Shown here one piece after another: positions 18,778 to 27,712 of a stretch of DNA of 64,000 bases (position 1 is the stretch's first letter; the number at the start of each line of letters is the position of its first letter). The translations under genes were made by a program, and so were the position numbers. The notes below the pieces were generated by a model. The model did no database searches. It saw only the letters and a list, made by a program, of their open reading frames with translations, and had not been told where the DNA came from. This DNA comes from Variovorax sp. 679 (GTDB lineage Bacteria; Pseudomonadota; Gammaproteobacteria; Burkholderiales; Burkholderiaceae_C). The stretch is taken from NCBI RefSeq assembly GCF_003952185.1, contig NZ_RXFS01000010.1, forward strand, positions 124,001-188,000. Direction: 5' to 3'.

Positions 18778-19791
18778 ATGCTCAAGAAACCCCACCTCAT
18801 CGCACGCGGCCTGCTGGCCTTCGCCTTCGTAGCCTCGGGCGTGGCCGCCCAGGCCGCCAACGACCTTCCGGGCAAGGGCATCACGGTGCAGCCGCTGAAA
18901 AGCTCGCTCGCCGAGGAAGCCTTCCAGACGCTGCTGGTGATGCGCGCGCTCGAGAAGCTCGGCTACAAGGTCGAGCCCATGAAGGACCTGGAGCCCGCCA
19001 CCGAGCACCTGGCCATCGCCAACGGCGACGCCACCTTCATGGCCAACCACTGGAGCCTGCTGCACGCCGACTTCTACAAGAACAGCGGCGGCGACGCCAG
19101 GCTGTGGCGCAAGGGCGTGTACTCCGACGGCGCGGTGCAGGGCTACCTGATCGACCGCAAGACGGCCGAGCAATACGGCATCACCAACATCGCGCAGCTG
19201 AAGGATCCGGCCATCGCGAAGCTGTTCGACACGGACGGCGACGGCAAGGCCGACCTCACGGGCTGCAACCCCGGCTGGGGCTGCGAGCTGGCCATCGAGA
19301 GCCACCTCACGGCCTACCAGCTGCGCGACACCGTCACCCACAGGCAGGGCAGCTACGCCGCGCTGATGGCCGACACCATCGCCCGCTTCAGGCAGGACAA
19401 GCCGGTGCTGTACTACACGTGGACGCCCTACTGGGTGAGCGCCGTGCTGCGCCCGGGTGCCGACGTGGTGTGGCTGCAGGTGCCCTTCTCGTCGTCGCAA
19501 GGCGACGGCGGGAACGTCGACACCCAGTTGCCCAACGGCAAGAACTACGGCTTCCAGGCCAACCAGGAGCAGATCGTCGCCAACCGGGCCTTCGTCGAGA
19601 AGAACCCGGCGGCAGCGAAGCTCTTCGAGGTGATGAAGCTGCCGATCGGCGACATCAACGCCCAGAACCTGCGCATGAGCCAGGGTGCGAACACGCAGCA
19701 GGATGTAGAGCGCCACACGGATGGGTGGATCCGGGCGCACCAGCAGCTGTTCGACGGCTGGGTGGATCAAGCCCGGGCTGCGGCGCACTAG
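18778..19791 (+). CDS. proX: glycine betaine/proline ABC transporter, substrate-binding protein
   Basis: A 337-residue periplasmic protein. A signal peptide covers about residues 1-27 (cleavage after AAQA). The ProX/OpuAC fold is recognised from 'TFMANHWSLLHADFY', 'GCNPGWGCE' with two cysteines likely disulfide-bonded, and 'PVLYYTWTPYW' supplying aromatic cage residues for a quaternary ammonium group. It should capture betaine-type osmolytes for ProVW. The ATG at 18778 follows an AGGAGG site. It is the last gene of the operon; a weak hairpin lies past its stop. Confidence 0.92.
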   Translation: MLKKPHLIARGLLAFAFVASGVAAQAANDLPGKGITVQPLKSSLAEEAFQTLLVMRALEKLGYKVEPMKDLEPATEHLAIANGDATFMANHWSLLHADFYKNSGGDARLWRKGVYSDGAVQGYLIDRKTAEQYGITNIAQLKDPAIAKLFDTDGDGKADLTGCNPGWGCELAIESHLTAYQLRDTVTHRQGSYAALMADTIARFRQDKPVLYYTWTPYWVSAVLRPGADVVWLQVPFSSSQGDGGNVDTQLPNGKNYGFQANQEQIVANRAFVEKNPAAAKLFEVMKLPIGDINAQNLRMSQGANTQQDVERHTDGWIRAHQQLFDGWVDQARAAAH

Positions 19792-19792
19792 G

Positions 19793-19822
19793 CGCCCCGG
19801 CTGAGATAATCGGGGGGCGTTT
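19793..19822 (+). terminator. weak terminator-like hairpin after proX
   Basis: CGCCCC (19793-19798) can pair with GGGGCG (19814-19819), followed by TTT. The loop contains GAGATAAT, which could instead be a -10 element for the following fumarase gene. Both roles are uncertain. Confidence 0.3.
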
Positions 19823-19847
19823 CACACTCCAAAAAACTCCCCCCACC

Positions 19848-21401
19848 ATGACGACCACGATCCAGCAGGCCGACCTGATCGAATCGATCAGCGCCGCGCT
19901 GCAGTACATCAGCTACTACCACCCCGCCGATTACATCGCCCACCTGGCCCGCGCCTACGAGCGCGAGCAGAGCCCCGCGGCCAAGGACGCCATTGCGCAG
20001 ATCCTGACCAACAGCAAGATGAGCGCCACGGGCCAGCGCCCGATCTGCCAGGACACCGGCATCGTCAACGTGTTCCTCAAGGTGGGCATGGACGTGCGCT
20101 GGGGCGGCTTCACCGGCAGCCTGGACGACGCCATCAACGAAGGCGTGCGCCGTGGCTACAACCACCCCGACAACACGCTGCGCGCCTCGGTCGTGGCCGA
20201 CCCGCAGTTCGACCGCAAGAACACCAAGGACAACACGCCCGCGGTGATCTTCACGGAGATCGTTCCGGGCGACAAGCTCGAGGTCACCGTGGCCGCCAAG
20301 GGCGGCGGCAGCGAGAACAAGAGCAAGCTGGTCATGCTGAACCCCGGCGACAGCGTGGTCGACTGGGTGCTCAAGACCGTGCCCACCATGGGCGCCGGCT
20401 GGTGCCCGCCGGGCATGCTGGGCATCGGCATCGGCGGCACGGCCGAGAAGGCCGCGCTGATGGCCAAGGAAAGCCTGATGGACGACCTCGATATGCACGA
20501 GCTGCTGGCCAAGAAGAAGTCGGGCGCCGAGCTGAGCAAGGTCGAGGCGCTGCGCATCGAGCTGTACGAGAAGGTCAATGCACTGGGCATCGGCGCGCAG
20601 GGCCTGGGCGGCCTGGCCACCGTGCTCGACGTCAAGATCCAGATGTACCCCACGCACGCGGCGAGCAAGCCCGTGGCGATGATCCCCAACTGCGCGGCCA
20701 CGCGCCACGCGCACTTCACGATGGACGGCAGCGGCCCGGTCTACCTCGAGGCGCCCTCCCTCGACCTGTGGCCCGACGTGAACTGGGCACCCGACGAAAA
20801 GAAGAGCAAACGCGTCGACCTCGACAAGCTCACGCCCGCCGAAGTGGCGAGCTGGAAGCCGGGCGACACGATCCTGCTCAACGGCAAGATGCTCACCGGC
20901 CGCGACGCCGCGCACAAGCGCATCCAGGGCATGCTGGCCAAGGGCGAGAAGCTGCCGGTCGATTTCACCAACCGCGTCATCTACTACGTCGGCCCGGTCG
21001 ACCCGGTGGGCGACGAGGCTGTCGGCCCCGCCGGCCCCACCACCGCCACGCGCATGGACGGCTTCACCGAGATGATGCTGGCCGAGACCGGCCTGATCGC
21101 CATGATCGGCAAGGCCGAGCGCGGCCCGGTCGCCATCGAGGCCATCAAGAAGCACAAGAGCGCCTACCTCATGGCCGTGGGCGGCGCTGCCTACCTCGTC
21201 AGCAAGGCCATCAAGACCGCCAAGGTGGTGGGCTTCGAGGACCTGGGCATGGAAGCCATCTACGAATTCGACGTGGTCGACATGCCCGTGACGGTGGCGG
21301 TCGACGCCGGCGGCACCAGCGCGCACATCACCGGCCCGGCCGAGTGGCAGAAGCGCATCGCCAGCGGCGAGTTCAAGACCATCATGATGGAAGAAGCTTG
21401 A
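19848..21401 (+). CDS. fumA: class I fumarate hydratase (4Fe-4S)
   Basis: A 517-residue homodimeric iron-sulfur fumarase, unrelated in sequence to FumC. The N-terminal cluster domain shows 'GQRPICQDTGIVNVF' (first cluster Cys) near residue 68 and 'KTVPTMGAGWCPPGMLGIGIGG' near 185; 'NCAATRHAHF' holds a third Cys near 285. The C-terminal beta domain carries 'GPTTATRMDG'. It hydrates fumarate efficiently but is oxygen- and superoxide-sensitive in characterised relatives. Its stop overlaps the TTG start of murI, so the two are translationally coupled. Confidence 0.94.
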   Translation: MTTTIQQADLIESISAALQYISYYHPADYIAHLARAYEREQSPAAKDAIAQILTNSKMSATGQRPICQDTGIVNVFLKVGMDVRWGGFTGSLDDAINEGVRRGYNHPDNTLRASVVADPQFDRKNTKDNTPAVIFTEIVPGDKLEVTVAAKGGGSENKSKLVMLNPGDSVVDWVLKTVPTMGAGWCPPGMLGIGIGGTAEKAALMAKESLMDDLDMHELLAKKKSGAELSKVEALRIELYEKVNALGIGAQGLGGLATVLDVKIQMYPTHAASKPVAMIPNCAATRHAHFTMDGSGPVYLEAPSLDLWPDVNWAPDEKKSKRVDLDKLTPAEVASWKPGDTILLNGKMLTGRDAAHKRIQGMLAKGEKLPVDFTNRVIYYVGPVDPVGDEAVGPAGPTTATRMDGFTEMMLAETGLIAMIGKAERGPVAIEAIKKHKSAYLMAVGGAAYLVSKAIKTAKVVGFEDLGMEAIYEFDVVDMPVTVAVDAGGTSAHITGPAEWQKRIASGEFKTIMMEEA

Positions 21402-22186
21402 GCCCCGTAGGCGTCTTCGACAGCGGCGTCGGCGGTCTCAGCGTGCTGGCCGCGCTGAGGGCCGAGCTGCCGCACGAGAACTTCGTGTACTTCGCCGACA
21501 CGGCCTATGCGCCGTACGGCGAACGCGGAGACGCCTACGTGATCGAGCAGTCGCGCAGGGTAATCGAGCACCTGCGGCGCGAGCACGGCATCAAGGCGCT
21601 CGTCATCGCGTGCAACACGGCAACGACCGCCGCAGTGCACCTGATGCGGGCCGAGAACCCCGACCTGCCGATCGTGGGGCTGGAACCTGGCCTCAAGCCC
21701 GCTGTGGCCTCAACCCGCACCGGGCGCATCTCGGTGCTGGCCACGCGCGGCACGCTTGCCAGCGCCAAGTACGCCGCGCTGCGCGCCTCGTTTGCCGGGT
21801 CGGCCGACGTCCGGCCCGTGCCCTGCGACGGACTCGTGAAAGCCATCGAAGGCTTCGATTCGGCCGGCATCGCGGCACTGAGCGAACGCTACATGGCCGA
21901 GGCCGGCCCCTTCGGCGATGCGCCCGGCGAGGTCGACACGGTGGTGCTCGGCTGCACGCACTATCCACTCGTGAAGGAGGAGCTGAGCAGGCATGCGCCG
22001 GCAACGCTGCGCTTCATCGACACGGGCGTGCCGGTCGCCCAGCAGACGCGGCGCCTGCTCGCCTCGGCGGGCCAGCTTGCCGAGGGCAGCAGCGGTAGTC
22101 TTCTGCTGCAGAGCAGCGGCAATGTCGCCGTGCTCGAAGCCGCAGCCGCCAAATGGCTCGGGCTTTCCGTTGCAGCCACGGCCTGA
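21398..22186 (+). CDS. murI: glutamate racemase, TTG start overlapping fumA
   Basis: A 262-residue enzyme making D-glutamate for peptidoglycan. The two catalytic cysteines are in 'IACNTATTAA' (near residue 71) and 'LGCTHYPL' (near 185), and the N-terminus 'VGVFDSGVGGLSV' is the family start. No ATG is available; TTG at 21398 gives the correct N-terminus and overlaps the fumA stop as TTGA. A downstream GTG would remove the conserved DSGVGG motif. Length agrees with the family (260-285). The context with fumarase suggests coupling of dicarboxylate metabolism with wall synthesis only by operon organisation. Confidence 0.93.
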   Translation: MSPVGVFDSGVGGLSVLAALRAELPHENFVYFADTAYAPYGERGDAYVIEQSRRVIEHLRREHGIKALVIACNTATTAAVHLMRAENPDLPIVGLEPGLKPAVASTRTGRISVLATRGTLASAKYAALRASFAGSADVRPVPCDGLVKAIEGFDSAGIAALSERYMAEAGPFGDAPGEVDTVVLGCTHYPLVKEELSRHAPATLRFIDTGVPVAQQTRRLLASAGQLAEGSSGSLLLQSSGNVAVLEAAAAKWLGLSVAATA

Positions 22187-22202
22187 GCCCAAAGACCGAA
22201 CC

Positions 22203-22994
22203 ATGCGCCTGCCGCGCCGCGCCGCCTTCTCCGCCCTCTTCCTCCTGGGCCTTTCGGTTGCCGGCCTGAGCCATGCAGCCTGCGAGAGCGGGCTTGCCGA
22301 GCGCATGCACGCCAAGCTGCATCCCAATCGCCAGCTCGACGAGCGGCTCGCGGCCTGCAAGGTGTGGCCGGCCTTTCCGGGACGCAGCATCGTCGTGCTG
22401 CCGATGCCGCGCGAAACAACCGACCGCGGCGCCAAGGTGTTCGACCTCGAGATCCTGCTGATCCAGCGCCCCGACAACGGCAACACCGACCGCGACACCG
22501 TGATCGGCCGGCTCATGCAGCCCGAGGCGCTCGACGAGGACGCCGCCACGTCGATCCAGGACATCCGCATCGACACCGCGCGCTACGTGCTGTCGCCCGA
22601 GGCGCGCGCCTTCGGCCTGCGCGTGCGCTATCGCGGCAGCGACTCGCCCGGCAACCCGCTGGCCAGCGAGACGGTGCGGCTCTACGTGCACCACGGCAAG
22701 CAGCTGCGCCAGGTGCTGCAGGAGATTGAGCTCGATCACGACCACGGCGGGTGGGACTCCACCTGCACCGGCCATTTCGAGAAGCTGCGCACCATGCTGT
22801 CGGTCGGCAAGGGCAGCAGCAACGGCTTCGGCGACCTGCAGCTGTCGCGCACTCTGCTGCAAAGCCGGGCGCAGGAGCAGGAAGACCAGGGCTGCGTGGA
22901 GAAGGCGCTGCCCCCGAAGTTCAACACCGTCACGCTGCGCTACGACGGAGAGCGCTACAAGGTGCCAAAGTCGCTCCAGCAGCAGACACCCTGA
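22203..22994 (+). CDS. hypothetical secreted protein
   Basis: A 263-residue protein starting at MRLPRRAAFSALFLLG, 16 bp after murI. A signal peptide ends near residue 24 (LSHAAC). Four or more cysteines (in 'ACESG', 'AACKVW', 'DSTCTGHF' and 'DQGCVEKAL') suggest disulfides in the periplasm. The middle is rich in charged residues with no membrane helix. I do not recognise a family. It probably belongs to the fumA-murI transcript by spacing. Confidence 0.75.
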   Translation: MRLPRRAAFSALFLLGLSVAGLSHAACESGLAERMHAKLHPNRQLDERLAACKVWPAFPGRSIVVLPMPRETTDRGAKVFDLEILLIQRPDNGNTDRDTVIGRLMQPEALDEDAATSIQDIRIDTARYVLSPEARAFGLRVRYRGSDSPGNPLASETVRLYVHHGKQLRQVLQEIELDHDHGGWDSTCTGHFEKLRTMLSVGKGSSNGFGDLQLSRTLLQSRAQEQEDQGCVEKALPPKFNTVTLRYDGERYKVPKSLQQQTP

Positions 22995-23083
22995 CGGAGG
23001 CCTGACCCGAAACTACTTTTTCACCGGGTCGTCACACAAAAGTACCAGCATGCGCGGTTTGTCAAAAAGTATTGCCGCGCACA

Positions 23084-25288
23084 ATGAACTCACACTTCCA
23101 GGCCCGCATTCCCTTCAAGCCCCTCCTGCTCGCCGGCGCGCTCGCGCTGATGCTGGGCGCCTGCGGAGGCGGCAGTAGCGGCTCAGGCTTCGGTGGATTC
23201 CTCCCGCCCACGAACACCGCGCCGCCAGCGGCCCAGCCGGCACAACCTCCGGCCGCGCAGCCCGAGCCCGACCAGCTCGTGTCGGAGGCCCGCTTCACTC
23301 CCAATGCGGGCACCACCAAGGGCTCTTCCGACGCATCGACCGCTTTCGCACTGCCCGACAACTTCATGATCGTGGCGGACGACGAGGCCAACGTGCTGCG
23401 CGTCTACCCCCGCGGCGGCGGTGCCGCCGTGAAGGAATGGAGCTACGAGCTCGAAGGCCCCAAGCTGGCCAAGGAACTCGACCTGGAGGCTGGCACGCGC
23501 ATCGGCGACACGCTGTATCTCACCGGCTCCAACAGCAACAAGAAGGACGGCGCCGACGCGGCCGCCGATCGTTCGCACCTCTTCGCGGTCAAGGTTGGCG
23601 GCACCGGCGCGGCCACCACCTTCGACTATGTCGGCAAGTTCTCGCAGCTCGAGGCACAGCTGGTCGCCTGGGACGTGAGCAACGGCCACGGCCTCGGCGC
23701 CAACCGCCTCGGCTTCGCGGTGTCGGCCGGCGCCGGCATCGTGCCCGAGCGCGTCGACGGCTTCTCCATCGAGGGCATGACAAGTTCGCCGGGCGACACC
23801 GCCCTGTGGCTCGGCTTCCGCGCGCCGCAGACGGGCGCGACGGTGCGTGCCAAGGCGCTGATCGTGCCGGTTCAGAACTACGCAGCACTGATCGCCGGCA
23901 CCGCCACGCAGGCCGCCTTCGGCGCCCCCATCGAGCTGGAACTGGGCGGCCGCGGCATCCGCTCCATCGACAAGGGCACCGACGGCAACTACCTGATCAC
24001 CGCCGGCCCGGCGGGCCCCAGCGTGCCGGAGGTGGACCGCAACTTCGCGCTGTTCGCCTGGGACGGCAACCCGAACAGCGCGCCGGTCGAGCTGTCGAAC
24101 GACCTCGACACGCTGCGCAAGAAAACCGGTGGCAGCTTCGAGTCAGTGGTCGAGGTACCGGGCCCCGTGAAGGCCGGCACGCAGGTCCAGCTGCTGCTGG
24201 ACAACGGCGACACCAAGTGGGACGGCAAGACCGCCTCCAAGGACCTGCCCCCCGCGGACCAGAAATTCGACGGTTTCGTCGTACGCCTGGGCAAGCCCCT
24301 GGTCGATACCGCCGCCCCGATGCTGAAGAAATCGATGCCGGCCGCCGGCCGCGTGGGCGTCAACCTCGACACGTCGATCACGCTGTCGTTCAACGAGGCC
24401 GTGCGCCTGGGCTCCGGCAGCATCGTGCTGCGCAAGGCCGACGGCACCGTGATCGAGACCTTCCACGCCAACAGCCCCGCCGCGCGCCTGCAGGTGGCCT
24501 TCAACGTGGTGAAGCTGGTGCCGACGGCACCGCTCGAACTCAGCACCGGCTACTACGTCACGGTGGATGCGAACGCCGTCACCGACGCGGCCGGCAACGC
24601 CTTCGCGGGCATTTCCGATGCGACCAAGCTGAGCTTCACGACGACCGCCGGCGCCACGCCGCTGATCGCCGGCGACCTGCTCTTCATGGCCGCCAATGCC
24701 GAAGCACCCGATGCCTATGCCTTCGTGCTGCTGAAGGCCGTGAGCGGCGGCACGCAGGTGCTCTTCACCGACCGCGACCGCAAGGCGGGCACGGCGGAAT
24801 TCACCGGCATCACCAATGAATCGGCCTTCTTCTGGACCGCCGACCAGAACCTGCCGGCCGGCACCATCGTGACCATCCAGACCGACGTCACGGGCAATCC
24901 GATCGCGGACAAGGGCTTCACGCTCGGGTCGCCGGGCGGTATTGGCAAATCGGAAACCGTCTATGCCATCGCAGGCGGCACCATCGCCGGACTGGGCGAC
25001 GGTCAGGCGGGACAGATCACAGCTGTCGGCAACTACCTTGCGACCATCACTCTGGGCGGCACAGCGGGCAGCATCCCCGATGCCGTCACGACGGCCGGCA
25101 CGGGCATGAGCTTCACGGTGACGCCCGCCAACCAGACGAATGCGATCTACACCGGTTCACTCGACCGCACGGACCTGGCGGCCTTTGCGGCTCGAGTGAA
25201 GGACCCGGCGAACTGGACCAAGCGCTACGCACCGGAGGTTGGCTGGCCGCTGACCAACGACAGCCTCTTCGGCGACAAGCTGCCTTGA
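23084..25288 (+). CDS. lipoprotein with Ig-like (SbsA/Big_5-type) domain
   Basis: A 734-residue predicted lipoprotein. The signal peptide ends in the lipobox 'LMLGAC' with Cys27, then a Gly/Ser- and Pro/Ala/Gln-rich linker. Residues about 65-400 have beta-propeller-like phrasing ('FMIVADDEANVLRVYPRGG', 'LYLTGSN', 'GNYLITAGPAGP'). Around 405-520 is an SbsA-type Ig-like domain ('AAGRVGVNLDTSITLSFNEAV', 'VTDAAGNAFAG'). The final 200 residues start 'GDLLFMAANAEAPDAYAFVLL' and resemble the C-terminal domain of surface calcium-binding proteins. A TTG twelve bases upstream is in frame, but ATG 23084 begins at the signal peptide. Surface or outer-membrane location is inferred. Confidence 0.8.
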   Translation: MNSHFQARIPFKPLLLAGALALMLGACGGGSSGSGFGGFLPPTNTAPPAAQPAQPPAAQPEPDQLVSEARFTPNAGTTKGSSDASTAFALPDNFMIVADDEANVLRVYPRGGGAAVKEWSYELEGPKLAKELDLEAGTRIGDTLYLTGSNSNKKDGADAAADRSHLFAVKVGGTGAATTFDYVGKFSQLEAQLVAWDVSNGHGLGANRLGFAVSAGAGIVPERVDGFSIEGMTSSPGDTALWLGFRAPQTGATVRAKALIVPVQNYAALIAGTATQAAFGAPIELELGGRGIRSIDKGTDGNYLITAGPAGPSVPEVDRNFALFAWDGNPNSAPVELSNDLDTLRKKTGGSFESVVEVPGPVKAGTQVQLLLDNGDTKWDGKTASKDLPPADQKFDGFVVRLGKPLVDTAAPMLKKSMPAAGRVGVNLDTSITLSFNEAVRLGSGSIVLRKADGTVIETFHANSPAARLQVAFNVVKLVPTAPLELSTGYYVTVDANAVTDAAGNAFAGISDATKLSFTTTAGATPLIAGDLLFMAANAEAPDAYAFVLLKAVSGGTQVLFTDRDRKAGTAEFTGITNESAFFWTADQNLPAGTIVTIQTDVTGNPIADKGFTLGSPGGIGKSETVYAIAGGTIAGLGDGQAGQITAVGNYLATITLGGTAGSIPDAVTTAGTGMSFTVTPANQTNAIYTGSLDRTDLAAFAARVKDPANWTKRYAPEVGWPLTNDSLFGDKLP

Positions 25289-25300
25289 TCCAAAGGCTGG

Positions 25301-26599
25301 TCAAGCACGCAGCGCGGCTTGCCGGCCGCGCTGCATGTCGATCGGCAGCAGCAACAACAGCCCCGCCACGAACAACACCGCGGTCGATAGGATCGCGATG
25401 CGCTGGTTGCCACCGGTCATCCAGGTGATGGCGCCGAAGCTCAGCGGACCGACGATGCTCGCCAGCCGCGTAGCGAAGGTCCAGAGGCCGAAGAACTCCG
25501 CGAGCTGCAGCGGCGGCGCCAGGTAGCCCGTCATGGCGCGGCCCGCCGACTGGCTCGATCCCATGGCCAGCCCGGCGATGGATGCGGCCCACCAGAAGCC
25601 GCCCTTGGTCGTCACCATCGCGGCAATGATGCAGACCGCGATCCACGCGACCAGCGTCGCGGCCAGCGAGACCTTGTGGCCGATGCGGTCCTGGACGTAG
25701 CCGAAAGAGAAGGCGCCCAGCGCCGCCGCGATGTTGAGCACGAAGATCAGTACCATGGTCTCGCTCGCCACGAAGCCGATCACCTGCTCCGCATAGATGG
25801 CCGCAAGCGTGATGGCCACCGCCACGCCGCCCTGGTAGCAGACCGTGCAGGCCAGCAGCCACATGAAGTCGCGATAGGCCCGTGCCTGCCTGTACGTGGC
25901 GCGCAACTGCTGCCATGCACCGAGCCCGGCATCAGCGGCTCGGGGCTGCGCGCGCTCGGGCAGCAGCGCGAAAGTGGCGCAGGCGGCCAGCCCGTAGATG
26001 GCGGCCGTAATCAGCATCGTGACCGGCACGAAATGCGCCGCCGGCAGGCCCCTTGCCTGCGACCACAGCACGTAGGCAAGGCAGATGCCCAGCGCCAGCA
26101 TGCCGCCGACATAGCCGAAGGCCCAGCCCCACCCGCTTACCTTGCCCATACCCTCGGCCGTGGCGAGCTCTGGCAGAAAGGCGCCCGTCAGGGACTCTCC
26201 GTAGGAATAGAAGGCGTTGGAGACGACGATCAGCGCCATCGCCAGCGCGACGCCGGTGGCGCCCGAGAAGCTGGGCGTGAAGGCAAGCGCCGCCGTCGCG
26301 AAGACACAGCCGATGGTCGCGAGGACGAGCACCCGCTTCTTTGCCGCGCGCAGGTCGGCCCAGGCGCCGATGGCAGGCATCGTGAGCATCACGATGGCAT
26401 ACGAGGTGCTGAGCGCGGCCGTCCAGGCGAAGGCGGCCCATGGTGCGCCCTTGGCGATGCCGCCCACGAAATAGGCGGCGAATACAGCGGTGATGACGAC
26501 CGTGGTGTAGCCCGAGTTGGCGAAGTCGTACATCGCCCAGCCGAACACCTCGCGCTTGCGCACGCCAGGGCGCAGCGCGGAGGCGGGAAACAGGGCCAT
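25301..26599 (-). CDS. MFS transporter of the UMF1/Atg22-like family
   Basis: A 432-residue transporter with about 12 hydrophobic segments. The N-terminal signature 'WAMYDFANSGYTTVVITAVF' is characteristic of the UMF1 (Atg22-like) family. 'SFGYVQDRIGHK' is the MFS motif A-like loop near residue 290, and 'NAFYSYGESLTGAFLPELA' near 135 is also family-typical. Substrate is unknown for bacterial members; amino-acid export is the eukaryotic role. It converges on the lipoprotein gene with a 12-bp gap and lies downstream of the conserved hypothetical at 26632. Confidence 0.87.
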   Translation of the reverse strand: MALFPASALRPGVRKREVFGWAMYDFANSGYTTVVITAVFAAYFVGGIAKGAPWAAFAWTAALSTSYAIVMLTMPAIGAWADLRAAKKRVLVLATIGCVFATAALAFTPSFSGATGVALAMALIVVSNAFYSYGESLTGAFLPELATAEGMGKVSGWGWAFGYVGGMLALGICLAYVLWSQARGLPAAHFVPVTMLITAAIYGLAACATFALLPERAQPRAADAGLGAWQQLRATYRQARAYRDFMWLLACTVCYQGGVAVAITLAAIYAEQVIGFVASETMVLIFVLNIAAALGAFSFGYVQDRIGHKVSLAATLVAWIAVCIIAAMVTTKGGFWWAASIAGLAMGSSQSAGRAMTGYLAPPLQLAEFFGLWTFATRLASIVGPLSFGAITWMTGGNQRIAILSTAVLFVAGLLLLLPIDMQRGRQAALRA

Positions 26600-26631
26600 G
26601 AGGCCTCTTCTCGCGAGCTAGCGGGTCTGGA

Positions 26632-27273
26632 TCAGTGCAGGTGGCGCGGACGGCGGCCGCCGCCATGGCCACCACCGCTGCCTCCGCTGCCCGGCCCACC
26701 GGTACCACGCGGACGCTTGCCGATCTCGAGCGAGTTCACGAGTGCGTCGAAGCGGTCGCTGAAGAGGCGGTCGATCTCAGCGACCACGCCGCCCAGTTCC
26801 GCGCCGTCGAAGTGGCGCTCCATGAGATTGACGACGTCTTCCACCAGCAGGTCGCGCTGCACCTGCATGATCGCGGCCGGATTCGGGCCGACGAACAGCA
26901 TCAGGAAGTCGTCGCGCGATTCTTCTTCGGGGTCGCCCTCTTCCTCGTCGAAATCGGTGTCGTAGAAGGTGACCTCGATGGCCGCCCCGCGTTCGGAGAG
27001 CTCGTTCAGGCCCATGCACATCTCGTCGAGTGCCTGGCGGAAATCCTCGTCGCCGGCCACAGTCCAGCACATCTGGAGCATGTGGTCCTTCTGCTCGAAG
27101 CGGATGCCGGGTTCTTCCTCGTAGCTGCTGGTGGCGCCATCGGCCAGCGACTTGGCGCCAGCGTATTTCCAGAGCGGCTTGAGCGCCTCCTGGATCTGCT
27201 CGAAGGTCGCATCCGAACGCAACGGCACGTCGCCGTGCACATGGATCTCAAATGGAGCGTTGTAGCGAGGCAT
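26632..27273 (-). CDS. conserved hypothetical protein with acidic middle and Gly-rich tail
   Basis: A 213-residue soluble protein. The N-terminal 'FEIHVHGDVPLRSDATFEQI' and 'PLWKYAGAKSLADGATSSYEEEPGI' are strongly reminiscent of a Burkholderiales-conserved family without known function. The centre has a run of acidic residues ('DFDEEEGDPEEESRDD'), and the C-terminus is a Gly/Arg/His tail ('GGHGGGRRPRHLH') that could bind metal or nucleic acid. No catalytic motif is visible. It sits immediately downstream of tRNA-Leu on the same strand. Confidence 0.75.
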   Translation of the reverse strand: MPRYNAPFEIHVHGDVPLRSDATFEQIQEALKPLWKYAGAKSLADGATSSYEEEPGIRFEQKDHMLQMCWTVAGDEDFRQALDEMCMGLNELSERGAAIEVTFYDTDFDEEEGDPEEESRDDFLMLFVGPNPAAIMQVQRDLLVEDVVNLMERHFDGAELGGVVAEIDRLFSDRFDALVNSLEIGKRPRGTGGPGSGGSGGGHGGGRRPRHLH

Positions 27274-27293
27274 CTAATGCTCCCTTGTAAGTT

Positions 27294-27385
27294 TGGTACC
27301 CGGAACGGGGGTCGAACCCGTATGCCCCGATTAAGGAAGCGGCGGATTTTAAGTCCGATGTGTCTACCAATTTCACCATCCGGGC
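27294..27385 (-). tRNA. tRNA-Leu (anticodon UAA)
   Basis: The reverse strand folds into a class II tRNA: acceptor GCCCGGA/TCCGGGT, D-arm with GGTAGAC, anticodon loop with TAA, a long variable arm, T-arm GGTTCGACCCC and genomically encoded CCA. Decodes UUA/UUG. It is the third of the Gly-Cys-Leu group. Confidence 0.96.
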
Positions 27386-27420
27386 GTCAGGTTGGACATC
27401 GACGATAACCCAAACAAAAC

Positions 27421-27450
27421 AAGCCCCGGCAACGTCGGTTGGCGGGGCTT
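27421..27450 (-). terminator. terminator between tRNA-Cys and tRNA-Leu
   Basis: AAGCCCCGGCAAC and GTTGGCGGGGCTT form a 13-bp stem with one mismatch around GTCG. On the minus strand it is followed by GTTTTGTTT. It would end transcription from tRNA-Cys before tRNA-Leu. Confidence 0.8.
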
Positions 27451-27485
27451 GGTGTTCGGGGTCGAATCTGGTTGAACCGAGAGAG

Positions 27486-27559
27486 TGGAGGCGCGACCCG
27501 GAGTCGAACCGGGCTAGACGGATTTGCAATCCGTTGCATAACCGCTTTGCTATCGCGCC
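27486..27559 (-). tRNA. tRNA-Cys (anticodon GCA)
   Basis: A 74-nt tRNA including encoded CCA: acceptor GGCGCGA/TCGCGCC with discriminator U, anticodon GCA in the loop of ACGGATTGCAAATCCGT, and T-loop GGTTCGACTCC. Discriminator U73 is an identity element of cysteine tRNA. Confidence 0.97.
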
Positions 27560-27588
27560 ACGCAGAAATACGAAATCGAACTAGCGAA

Positions 27589-27616
27589 AAAAAGGGAAGC
27601 TGCTGCTTCCCTTTTT
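27589..27616. terminator. terminator between tRNA-Gly and tRNA-Cys
   Basis: AAAAAGGGAAGC and GCTTCCCTTTTT form a perfect 12-bp stem around TGCT. The minus-strand T-run of seven makes it a strong intrinsic terminator just past tRNA-Gly. Confidence 0.88.
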
Positions 27617-27622
27617 CAAAAC

Positions 27623-27698
27623 TGGAGCGGGAAAAGAGTCTCGAACTCTCGACCTCAACCTTGGCAAGGTTGCGCTCTACCAACTGAGCTATTCCCGC
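27623..27698 (-). tRNA. tRNA-Gly (anticodon GCC)
   Basis: A standard 76-nt tRNA with encoded CCA: acceptor GCGGGAA/TTCCCGC, D-arm AGCTCAGTTGGTAGAGC, anticodon GCC and T-arm GAGTTCGAGACTC. It is first in the group and nearest to lon. Confidence 0.97.
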
Positions 27699-27712
27699 GT
27701 TTCGAGCCTTGA

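Noticed and set aside
23004..23030. GACCCG-N15-CGGGTC inverted repeat as terminator after the secreted protein gene
   Set aside because: The loop is long, the stem is short and no T-run follows, so support is inadequate.
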